Program-made: the position numbers and the translations under genes
Notes under the pieces: model-generated
What the model was told of the DNA's origin: nothing
The model's database searches: none
Seen by the model: the letters and a program-made list of their open reading frames with translations, nothing else
Shown here: in pieces, positions 7,783-14,895 of the stretch
Position numbering within the stretch: the first letter of the stretch is position 1
Layout of the letters: each line of letters opens with the position of its first letter
Assembly (NCBI GenBank): GCA_938009235.1
Contig: CALLIK010000004.1
Coordinates: forward strand, 518,412-582,411
DNA length: 64,000 bases
Direction: 5' to 3'
DNA from: an uncultured Caulobacterales bacterium
GTDB lineage: Bacteria > Pseudomonadota > Alphaproteobacteria > Caulobacterales > Maricaulaceae

Positions 7783-8392
7783 TGATTTAGAATTCCGCAT
7801 GTCCGAACTGGAACGCCGCTTTGAAGATGTGATCCGTCACGGCAGCATAGTCGAAGCAGATTATGAAGCAGGCAAAGTGACAGTCGCCTTCAGTGACGAA
7901 CTGACATCTGGCTGGCTGCCCTGGTTCACAACGCGCGCTGCTGGCGGTGAAGTGACCTGGTCTGCGCCTGAAGTTGGCGAACGTGTCACAGTGCTGTCAC
8001 CGAATGGAGACATTCACCAGGGCCGCGTGATGCCTGCTGTCTACAGTGACCAGTCACCAGCGCCATCAGTGAACCCTGATGTCAGCACGGCTGCGCATAA
8101 AGACGGCGGACATTTCACATATGATCGCAAGAAACACGCCTATGTTCTTCAGCCGCACACGGATGGTTCCATTCGCCTGCTTGTCGGAACAACTGAAATC
8201 AACATCGATAAGACCACAATTCTGGTGAAGGCTGATGAAGCCGTCGATGTCGTTGCCCAGACTGTCACCATCACGGCTGATGCTGTGAACCTGGGCGGCG
8301 CGGGCGGCAAGAAAGTCGCCCGCATCGGTGATGCAGTAAATCCACAAACCATGAAAATCATAGAAGGTTCCAATGTCACAAAATCCATCTGA
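7775..8392 (+). CDS. Baseplate assembly protein V (spike)
   Basis: Phage baseplate/spike protein of the P2 gpV and Mu gp45 family, which forms the trimeric central spike. It has an OB-like N-terminal domain (GSIVEADYEAGKVTVAF, WLPWFTTRAAGGEVTWSAPEVGERVTVLSPNGD) followed by a repetitive beta-helix-like region (TTEINIDKTTILVKADEAVDVVAQ in segments). Three ATGs in a row (7769, 7772, 7775) are possible. I chose 7775 because the GGGGG tract at 7762-7766 then lies eight bases away. It marks the start of the P2-like tail module. Confidence 0.87.
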   Translation: MSDDLEFRMSELERRFEDVIRHGSIVEADYEAGKVTVAFSDELTSGWLPWFTTRAAGGEVTWSAPEVGERVTVLSPNGDIHQGRVMPAVYSDQSPAPSVNPDVSTAAHKDGGHFTYDRKKHAYVLQPHTDGSIRLLVGTTEINIDKTTILVKADEAVDVVAQTVTITADAVNLGGAGGKKVARIGDAVNPQTMKIIEGSNVTKSI

Positions 8393-8606
8393 ATCCAAAG
8401 TCGTTAAAAAGCCAGCAGACAAGACCCAGGATGTGAATGCACCTGTCGTTCGTGTCGGCGATGCACTTGTCCGCAAAGGCGAAACTGTCACTGGAAATCC
8501 TGCGCGCACAAAATATCTGGGCGGGCATCTGGGCAAAGCGAAGCGTCCTGCTGCGCCGACAGAACCGGTCAAAGAAGCGTCCAAGTCTAAAGGCGGGACT
8601 GCTTAA
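8373..8606 (+). CDS. Small basic phage protein of unknown function
   Basis: A 77-residue Lys/Pro/Ala-rich protein overlapping the end of gpV by 20 bases. Residues 25-45 (APVVRVGDALVRKGETVTGN) could form a few strands; the rest is low-complexity. I do not recognise it. It lies where some phages encode a spike-tip (PAAR-type) protein, but no PAAR metal-binding pattern is visible, so that identity is not supported. Confidence 0.55.
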   Translation: MSQNPSESKVVKKPADKTQDVNAPVVRVGDALVRKGETVTGNPARTKYLGGHLGKAKRPAAPTEPVKEASKSKGGTA

Positions 8607-8608
8607 GC

Positions 8609-8941
8609 ATGACTGGAATGAGTCGACATAACGGTTCGCCGATTGGGTCCATGACCCATCTGAAGCAAAGCATTCAGGACATCCTGACGACACCGCTGGG
8701 AACGCGCGTGGGCCGCCGTGAATATGGCAGCCGTCTTCCGGACCTGGTCGACTTGCCGATGACGGCTGGCCTGAAAGTCGACATCGCTGCGGCATCAGCT
8801 GAAGCCCTGGACCGATGGGAACCGCGTTTCACATTGTCCCGTGTTTATGTCGCTGCTGCAAATGCGGCCGGAAAAATCCAACTGGGAATTGAAGGCAGCT
8901 ATTTAGGCCAGCCGGTCACAGTCGAAGGGGTTCTAGTGTGA
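8609..8941 (+). CDS. Baseplate wedge protein W (gp25 family)
   Basis: A 110-residue protein matching the gpW/gp25 family: HLKQSIQDILTTPLGTRVGRREYGSRLPDLVD near the N-terminus and a second half of alternating strands. gp25-like proteins form part of the baseplate wedge; despite the old lysozyme label no enzymatic activity is expected. Its stop overlaps the start of gene J by four bases. Confidence 0.9.
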   Translation: MTGMSRHNGSPIGSMTHLKQSIQDILTTPLGTRVGRREYGSRLPDLVDLPMTAGLKVDIAAASAEALDRWEPRFTLSRVYVAAANAAGKIQLGIEGSYLGQPVTVEGVLV

Positions 8942-9786
8942 GCGCATTCACGAAAATAAATCTGGCGAAATTGCCGCCAGCCGTAGTCATCCAGGAAGTC
9001 GATTTCGAAGCTGTTCTGGCTGACCTTAAGGCTGACTTTGTCGACCGCTATGAAGACGCAGCAGCTGTCATCGATCTTGAAAGCGCGCCAGTCGTTAAGC
9101 TGCTGGAAGTTGCCGCCTATCGTGAAACAATTTTATTGAACCGCATCAATCAGGCTGCGAAGTCTGTGATGCTTGCGACCGCCACTGGTGCAGACCTGGA
9201 CAACTTGGCGGCCATCGTGCCTATGGCGCGGCTGGACGGCGAAACAGACACAGCCTTTGCATCGCGCATCCAACTTGCGCCGGAAGGGTTTTCGACAGCA
9301 GGACCGCGCGGCGGTTATGAGTTCCACGCGAAAAGTGTCAGCGCTGACATCACTGATGTTTATGTGGGCGAACCTGCGCCTGGCGTGGTCGATGTCTATA
9401 TTCTAACATCGGACGCGGCGGTTCCTGCGCAGCTTCTGACTGATGTTAATGACACCTTAAGCGGTGATGAAGTCCGCCCGCTGACAGATAATGTGACAGT
9501 GCAGTCATTCACATCGGTCGAATATGCCGTCGATGCCCAGCTGCTTATGGCTGAAGGTCCAGACAGCGCGACCGTTGTTGCGGCTGCCCTATCATCGCTT
9601 CAGACCTATCAGCAAACCCGCCGCAGTTTTGGTCGTGATGTCACCCGTGCCGGCTTAATTTCCGCGCTTGTTGTGGAAGGCGTTGAAAATGTGAACTTAG
9701 TCAGCCCAGCTGCTGATGTTCTGGTCGACGCCAATGAAGTCGCAATCGCGACCGTTGTGTCAGTATTGGATGCAGCCAATGTTTAA
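8938..9786 (+). CDS. Baseplate assembly protein J (gp47 family)
   Basis: A 282-residue wedge protein. Typical features are L..LKADF.DRY near residue 30, the KLLEVAAYRE helix, NQAAKSVMLATATGADLDNLAAI and a C-terminal strand-rich domain of the J family. It starts with GTG 8938 inside the end of gene W. The stop overlaps gene I by 8 bases, the coupling seen in P2-type baseplate operons. Confidence 0.92.
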   Translation: MSAFTKINLAKLPPAVVIQEVDFEAVLADLKADFVDRYEDAAAVIDLESAPVVKLLEVAAYRETILLNRINQAAKSVMLATATGADLDNLAAIVPMARLDGETDTAFASRIQLAPEGFSTAGPRGGYEFHAKSVSADITDVYVGEPAPGVVDVYILTSDAAVPAQLLTDVNDTLSGDEVRPLTDNVTVQSFTSVEYAVDAQLLMAEGPDSATVVAAALSSLQTYQQTRRSFGRDVTRAGLISALVVEGVENVNLVSPAADVLVDANEVAIATVVSVLDAANV

Positions 9787-10396
9787 GACCCTGCTTCCAC
9801 CGAATGCGACATTACTGGAACTGGCGACTGAAGCCAGCATGGCAATCGCGTTCGATCATGACATTGACATCGACAAACTTTGGTCCGCTGAAAATTGCCC
9901 GATTGACTTACTGCCTTATCTTGCCTGGGCGCTTTCTGTCGACACATGGAACGCTGACTGGCCTGAACATGTGAAGCGCCAAGTCGTTGCGTCCAGCGTT
10001 TATGTTCATCGGTTCAAAGGCACACCTGCTGGCATTAAGGCTGCCTTAAAAGCGCTGGACCTTGGCATCACTATTTCTGAATGGTTTGACCACGGCGGCG
10101 ATCCTTACACATTCAAAGCGGATGTGATGGTCACCACGCGCGGACTGACTGACCGTGAATTCCAGGACATCATCGATGTCATCGCATCCACAAAGAATGC
10201 GCGCAGTCATCTGTCACAGCTTCGCGTCTATTTGACCACAGCCGCTGACACAGTCCTGGCATCCGCGACAGTCACTGGCGAACGCATCGATGTTCAGCCT
10301 TGGATTGCGACCGTGCCTGTCTCTGTTCCAGTCTATCAATTCGCCGCCGCAATTCAGCTGGCGGAAACCATCACAACGGGAGAAAACCTTGTCTGA
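9779..10396 (+). CDS. Phage tail protein I (baseplate)
   Basis: A 205-residue protein of the P2 gpI family. LLPPNATLLELATEAS starts the protein, with the conserved LPYLAWALSVDTWNADWPEHVKR and VHRFKGTPAGIKAALKAL. I chose ATG 9779, since upstream in-frame codons lie within gene J and do not match the family. Acts with J in the baseplate and fibre attachment. Confidence 0.9.
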   Translation: MFKTLLPPNATLLELATEASMAIAFDHDIDIDKLWSAENCPIDLLPYLAWALSVDTWNADWPEHVKRQVVASSVYVHRFKGTPAGIKAALKALDLGITISEWFDHGGDPYTFKADVMVTTRGLTDREFQDIIDVIASTKNARSHLSQLRVYLTTAADTVLASATVTGERIDVQPWIATVPVSVPVYQFAAAIQLAETITTGENLV

Positions 10397-10928
10397 TTTC
10401 TACACCCTTTTAACCGCTGCCGGACTTGCCGCTGTCACGAATGCCGCCCTTACAGGTTCATCTGTGAACATCACGCATATGGCGGTCGGAGATGGCGAAG
10501 GCCTGCCGGTGCAATCCCGCACAGCCTTGCGTAAGGAAGTTTGGCGCGGCGCGCTGACCCGCATTGCGCAATCTGGAAATGACAGAACCGTTCTGGAATG
10601 CGAAACCCGCATCCCGCCTGAAGCTGGCGGCTGGACGGTCCGTGAAGTTGGCTTGTTTAATGAAGACGGAACCCTGATTGCCATTGGCAATCTGCCAGAC
10701 AGTTTCAAACCGGTTCTGGAAAGTGGCAGCGCCAAAGACATGCAAATCCGCATGTATATTCAACATTCAAATGCAGACACGGTCACTCTGAAAGTCGACC
10801 CAGCCATCGTCATGGCATCCCAGTCATTTGTCTATCAGCTGATTGCTGAACAATCCCTTCGCAGTAGCACGGCAATGATGGTCGCGCTGACTGAACAACA
10901 ACACCGCAACAATCTAACAGGAGCATAA
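10389..10928 (+). CDS. Tail fibre N-terminal (collar) protein, gpH/DUF3751 type
   Basis: A 179-residue protein whose first 150 residues match the tail-collar fibre domain: DFYTLLTAAGLAAVTNAAL, ITHMAVGDGEG, then PEAGGWTVREVGLFNEDGTLIAIGNLP. I chose TTG 10389, which has GGGAG about 8 bases upstream and overlaps gene I by 8 bases; no ATG fits the family start. It is short for a full fibre, so it probably provides the baseplate-attachment part, with the next genes supplying the distal parts. Confidence 0.82.
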   Translation: MSDFYTLLTAAGLAAVTNAALTGSSVNITHMAVGDGEGLPVQSRTALRKEVWRGALTRIAQSGNDRTVLECETRIPPEAGGWTVREVGLFNEDGTLIAIGNLPDSFKPVLESGSAKDMQIRMYIQHSNADTVTLKVDPAIVMASQSFVYQLIAEQSLRSSTAMMVALTEQQHRNNLTGA

Positions 10929-10929
10929 T

Positions 10930-11637
10930 ATGTCGGACCAGGACATCATCGATCTAGGCAAACAAATCACCGCATTCGGTGCAGCCCAGCAAACTAAAAT
11001 AGACCAGCTGGACGCAGCAAAGGATTCCGCGAACAGCGCAGCTGCCGCAGCCTTGGCTGTTCAAGATGTTGGTCGTAGAACCCGCATTTATGTTGACCCT
11101 ATAAACGGCAATGACACAAATGATGGCGCACTTGTTGCGCGGTCTGTCAAAACATGGGCAGGGGCTTGCGCTCTACTGCGCGCAGGGTTTGCTGCTGAAT
11201 TTTTTATCTCTTCTGATTTGGACGTGGACGAAAGCATCACCCTTAATGCGCCCCCATCCGGCATATTGTTTCGCGGTGTAAACGGCGGTGAAAAATATAT
11301 CATTAAAGACGCGACCAATCATGCGACCTATCCAGGCGGATTAAATTGCGCTGGCGATCTTGTTGTTCAAACTTTTGAAGCTGATTTTGTGATGGCCCAC
11401 AGCCGCGATGTCATTAGTCCAATCAATGTTGCAGGCCATCTTGTTGCCCGTTGTAACACGACAGCCATTAGCCGCACAGGGACGGGTTCACCTCTCTTCG
11501 ACAGCAGTTCTGCACATTATGAAGTGGTCAACACGGTCATTGATTTATCTGCCAGTGGTCACGTCATTGCTGGCGTTACTTCAGGCGCCGACCCGAATGC
11601 GTTGAACGGAATTTCTGCAAACTTCACACAAGCATAG
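10930..11637 (+). CDS. Putative tail fibre/spike protein with beta-helix-like region
   Basis: A 235-residue protein. It has a helical N-terminus (residues 1-48, coiled-coil like), followed by IYVDPINGNDTNDG, a motif found at the start of right-handed beta-helix (DUF1565-like) domains, and a strand-rich repetitive part to the end. It follows the collar fibre gene with a good ATG and SD (AGGAGCATAAT). Likely a receptor-binding or distal fibre component; the specific ligand cannot be read from sequence. Confidence 0.65.
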   Translation: MSDQDIIDLGKQITAFGAAQQTKIDQLDAAKDSANSAAAAALAVQDVGRRTRIYVDPINGNDTNDGALVARSVKTWAGACALLRAGFAAEFFISSDLDVDESITLNAPPSGILFRGVNGGEKYIIKDATNHATYPGGLNCAGDLVVQTFEADFVMAHSRDVISPINVAGHLVARCNTTAISRTGTGSPLFDSSSAHYEVVNTVIDLSASGHVIAGVTSGADPNALNGISANFTQA

Positions 11638-11649
11638 GGAAGAAAAACC

Positions 11650-12135
11650 ATGAATGAATTTATCTTTATCAAGGGCATTCGCTTTAATCGCGCGTCCGTA
11701 GACGGCATGTTCGGAAGCGACTCTGAAAAGGTCTGGAATGATGGCCGTGCTGAAGTCATCGCCGCAGAAGCGAAGGCTGCTGTTCGCACCGCAATTAGAA
11801 AACAAGTTGGGGACACAGAAACCATCTTAGGAACCACAGCTGATGTCACGCAGCTAAATGCTGCCGCCATTTTGGCTTTCATCGCCTCGATTAAAACAGG
11901 GGATAGCTTTGCCAAATTCCGCACGACATTCATGGGAACAATCGAAAGCCTAGTCCCGCCAACAGAAGGCGCGGATGTCTACACACAGGCACAAGGATTT
12001 TTGCAAGGTGTTCAGTCCGGCGACATCATATTGACCGCCGCGCTGAAAGGTTTGCCTGAAGTCATTGCAGACATGGCCGGTCGTTCAACCGGCGTTGCAA
12101 CTATCTTGGCACAGGCGAAAGCTGGCGTGAAGTAA
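11650..12135 (+). CDS. Fibre-associated phage protein of unknown function
   Basis: A 161-residue, mostly helical protein with Ala-rich segments and no membrane helix. It lies directly after the spike-like gene and one base before the next gene. I do not recognise the family. By position, a chaperone for fibre assembly or a fibre cap is possible, but nothing in the sequence proves it. Confidence 0.55.
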   Translation: MNEFIFIKGIRFNRASVDGMFGSDSEKVWNDGRAEVIAAEAKAAVRTAIRKQVGDTETILGTTADVTQLNAAAILAFIASIKTGDSFAKFRTTFMGTIESLVPPTEGADVYTQAQGFLQGVQSGDIILTAALKGLPEVIADMAGRSTGVATILAQAKAGVK

Positions 12136-12136
12136 G

Positions 12137-12727
12137 ATGTCCAGCTTCACCCGCGCATCACTATTCATGCCGATTGTCACCGGTCCGAATTCTGGCAACT
12201 GGCTTTCCGGTCAGTCGTTTCAGTTCTTCGAACAGGCGGACAAGACTGGGCCATCGATAGACATTGATCTGCGGGATGAAAGCAATGGCGCGGACATTCC
12301 GCCAGCCTGGGCTGTCTTCATTCTGGTCACTCTGAATGCCTGCCTGTTGTTCAGCTTGCGTGATGCCGTTCTGATGGGCTTGGCTTTGGCCGCGTTCATC
12401 GCCTGGCTTCTGCCTAAAATTCACGCTGAATATATTGGTGCGGTTTTCGTTCACGATATTGGCCTGAAGAAATTCCGGCACATATTTTCACGCCGCCGCA
12501 TCGACAAAATGTTCCTGGCCGCAATGCGTCTGGAACGCTGGGCGCTAACTGCGCGCCCATCAAACTTCAAAGCCCTAACCATCTGGATGTTTCGTGATGT
12601 CCCGCACTGGTTCTGGCGACTTGTTCGACCCTTCCTAATCTTTGGCGGGGTCAGCGCCTGGGGCGTTCTTAAAGAGCGTCAAAACTATTTTAAACCTGTT
12701 CCAGCGAAAGGAAAAAATTATGTCTGA
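12137..12727 (+). CDS. Phage membrane protein of unknown function
   Basis: A 196-residue protein with two adjacent hydrophobic segments (about residues 56-72 and 78-94: WAVFILVTLNACLLF and LMGLALAAFIAWLL) and a weaker hydrophobic stretch near 163-177. Its long C-terminal region is very basic (SRRRIDK). It sits between fibre and sheath genes and overlaps the sheath start by 8 bases. Two membrane segments and a basic tail would also fit a holin-like or superinfection protein, but neither is established. Confidence 0.6.
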   Translation: MSSFTRASLFMPIVTGPNSGNWLSGQSFQFFEQADKTGPSIDIDLRDESNGADIPPAWAVFILVTLNACLLFSLRDAVLMGLALAAFIAWLLPKIHAEYIGAVFVHDIGLKKFRHIFSRRRIDKMFLAAMRLERWALTARPSNFKALTIWMFRDVPHWFWRLVRPFLIFGGVSAWGVLKERQNYFKPVPAKGKNYV

Positions 12728-13898
12728 ACAGTTCTTACACGGGGTCCAAGTGGTCGAAATTCTCGACGGCTCGCGTCCTATTCAAACAGTCCGGTCCAGC
12801 GTCATTGGCATCATCGGCACAGCGCCTGATGCAGATGTCGCGCAGTTCCCGCTGAACACACCTATCGCTTTGACAGGTCCGCGCGCTGCGGCTGACATCG
12901 GCGCGACCGGCACACTTAAGGATGGCTTAGATGCTATCTATGACCAGGCCGGAACGCTTGTCGTTTTGATTCGGGTCGATGAAGGTGCTGATGAAGCTGC
13001 CACGCTTGTCAATATTGTCGGCGATGCGGCAACTTTCACCGGCGTTCACGGCTTCATGGCTGCGCAAAGCCAGGTTAAATTGTCGCCACGTCTTATCGTC
13101 GCGCCAGGCTTCACCCACCAGCGTCCAGGCGGACAGGCGAACCCTGTTGTCGCAGAACTTAAGGGCATGGCCCAGAAGCTGCGCGCTGTTGTCTTTGCTG
13201 ATGCGCCTAGCACCACAGACGCTGATGCCATCACGGCAGCCGGTGAAGCGGGATCTGATCGCATCTATGTTGTCGACCCATTCTGCATGGCCTTCAGCAC
13301 AGAAGCTGCGGAAAATATCGCGCAGCCATCATCCGCGCGTTTCGCTGGTGTTCAGGCCCGTGTCGATAATGACCTGGGCTTCTGGTACTCGCTGTCAAAC
13401 AAAGTCATCAACGGCATCACTGGCATCGCGCGGCCTATCGGGTTCAACATGTCCGACCCTAGCACCCAGTCAAATGTTCTGAATGAAGGCAAGGTCGGCA
13501 CAATCATCTTCAAAGATGGATTCCGCACCTGGGGCAATCGCGGAACTGGTGCTGAACCTTTGACGGCATTCCTATGTGTTCGCCGGACAATGGACATCAT
13601 CGAAGACAGCATCGAAGACGCCTTTCTATGGGCCGTCGACAAGCCATTTTCTGCGCAGCTGCTGCTGGACATCGAAGACACCATCAATGCCTATCTGCGC
13701 CGCCTGACTGCTTTGGGCGCAACGCTTGGCGGTGAAGTTTGGATCGACAAAGACTTGAACACAGCTGCCACACTTAAGGCTGGCAAATTGTTCATCGATG
13801 CAGACATCGAACCGCCTGCGCCAGCAGAACACATCACCATCCGCATCCATCGCAATGACGGTTACTACACCGAACTTGTCAACAGCATCGCGGCTTAA
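12720..13898 (+). CDS. Contractile tail sheath protein (P2 FI type)
   Basis: A 392-residue sheath subunit. Family features are the start FLHGVQVVEILDGSRPIQTVRSSVIGIIGTAP (quoted here in part), the GTLKDGLDAIYDQAG segment, TFLC-like AFLCVRRTMDIIEDSIEDA and the end domain with EHITIRIHRNDGYYTELV. ATG 12720 is preceded by GCGAAAGGAAAAAA. The upstream in-frame extension has no family similarity. Polymerises around the tube and contracts on infection. Confidence 0.92.
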   Translation: MSEQFLHGVQVVEILDGSRPIQTVRSSVIGIIGTAPDADVAQFPLNTPIALTGPRAAADIGATGTLKDGLDAIYDQAGTLVVLIRVDEGADEAATLVNIVGDAATFTGVHGFMAAQSQVKLSPRLIVAPGFTHQRPGGQANPVVAELKGMAQKLRAVVFADAPSTTDADAITAAGEAGSDRIYVVDPFCMAFSTEAAENIAQPSSARFAGVQARVDNDLGFWYSLSNKVINGITGIARPIGFNMSDPSTQSNVLNEGKVGTIIFKDGFRTWGNRGTGAEPLTAFLCVRRTMDIIEDSIEDAFLWAVDKPFSAQLLLDIEDTINAYLRRLTALGATLGGEVWIDKDLNTAATLKAGKLFIDADIEPPAPAEHITIRIHRNDGYYTELVNSIAA

Positions 13899-13922
13899 TT
13901 TAGGTTTAAGAAAGGACTAAAC

Positions 13923-14420
13923 ATGTCTCAACTACCACACTCACTTGTCGACTTCACTGCCTTTGTCGACGGCGTAGGCCGCGCAGGCAAAGTAACAGAA
14001 GGCGCAGGCCCAAAAGTCGCCTTGCTTGTCGAAGAATATATCGGAGGCGGAATGGGCGGCAGCGTCGACATTCCGATGGGCGCTGTCGAAAAAATGGAAA
14101 CCACTATTTCCATGAATGGCGTCGAAGCGGATTATTACCGCCACATCGGCAAGACCATCGGCATGACCTATCGCGGTGCGACCAATGATGGAGAGTCTAC
14201 ACAAGCCGTCATTCATCAAATGCGTGGCCTCATGCGTGAAGCGGATGGCGATGCGATGAAACGCAAAGACAAGGGAATGGTGAAGAACACCATGACTGTC
14301 GAATATTACAAGCTGACCATCGGAAATGATGTCGTGTTGGAAATCGACGTGATGGGCAAACGCTTCATTGTCGACGGCAATGACATCTGGGCTGAACAGC
14401 GCGCTGCGCTGGGATTGTAG
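13923..14420 (+). CDS. Major tail tube protein (P2 FII type)
   Basis: A 165-residue tube subunit with the family pattern FTAFVDGVGRAGKV near the N-terminus, VDIPMGAVEKMETTISMNG, then KTIGMTYRGA and YYKLTIGNDVVLEIDV and the end FIVDGNDIWAEQRAALG. Forms the inner tube inside the sheath. It follows the sheath by 24 bases with AGAAAGGAC as ribosome binding site. Confidence 0.92.
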   Translation: MSQLPHSLVDFTAFVDGVGRAGKVTEGAGPKVALLVEEYIGGGMGGSVDIPMGAVEKMETTISMNGVEADYYRHIGKTIGMTYRGATNDGESTQAVIHQMRGLMREADGDAMKRKDKGMVKNTMTVEYYKLTIGNDVVLEIDVMGKRFIVDGNDIWAEQRAALGL

Positions 14421-14429
14421 GGAAACGTC

Positions 14430-14738
14430 ATGACAATCAAGAACATGAACACAATCATCACGCTGGGATATGCGGTGGAACATGGCGGCGTAACGGTCAC
14501 AAAATTGACCATGCGCCGTCCCATCACAAATGATGAAATCCGCAAATCACAGCGTAAAAATTCAGGGCTGACAGACCAGGAAGTCCAGACGCAAATGTTC
14601 GCAGACATGTGCGGCGTTGAATTCGACATGATGTGTAAAACTGATCTGACTGACCAGCAAAAACTGGTGGAAGCATATGAAGGTTTTTTTCCAAAGCAGG
14701 CCAACCCCGCGAAAGCATCCCTGGACCAGCCGAATTAA
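14430..14738 (+). CDS. Tail assembly chaperone, short form (gpE type)
   Basis: A 102-residue protein in the position of P2 gpE/Mu gp41, with TKLTMRRPITNDEIRK and a C-terminal helix. Two starts are possible (14430, or 14445 at MNTIITLGY). It ends at 14738. A slippery heptamer just before the end allows a longer product (see the next entry). These chaperones coat the tape measure during tail assembly. Confidence 0.82.
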   Translation: MTIKNMNTIITLGYAVEHGGVTVTKLTMRRPITNDEIRKSQRKNSGLTDQEVQTQMFADMCGVEFDMMCKTDLTDQQKLVEAYEGFFPKQANPAKASLDQPN

Positions 14739-14863
14739 GACGCGCCGTTCTGGCCCTGTCTTCACGGGCGGGGTCACCAGCGGAATGGCTGGAAATGGAT
14801 TTGTTTGAATTCCTAAAATACTGGGACGAAGCTGTTCTGCTTTGGCCTGCAAAAGAAACCTAA
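14430..14863 (+). CDS. Tail assembly chaperone, -1 frameshifted long form (gpE+E' type)
   Basis: T TTT TTT at 14684-14690 lies in exactly the X XXY YYZ phase of the gpE frame (ggT TTT TTT). A -1 slip re-reads base 14690 and continues open to TAA 14861-14863. It adds about 57 residues that look like the E' tail (AELRRAVLALSSRAGSP, EWLEMDLFEFLKYWDEA). The coding parts would be 14430-14690 joined to 14690-14863. The long form is expected to be a minor product in a fixed ratio. The slippery site and open frame are seen; the frameshift itself is inferred from lambda, P2 and Mu. Confidence 0.8.
14684..14690 (+). promoter_or_regulatory. Programmed -1 ribosomal frameshift slippery heptamer
   Basis: Seven T in the correct codon phase, located 48 bases before the zero-frame stop of the tail assembly chaperone. 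The -1 frame is open both across and after the site and encodes a family-like extension. Downstream structure was not computed. Confidence 0.75.
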
Positions 14864-14895
14864 ACACTTAAGAGGTCGCAGCCGCGAAACCCTAG

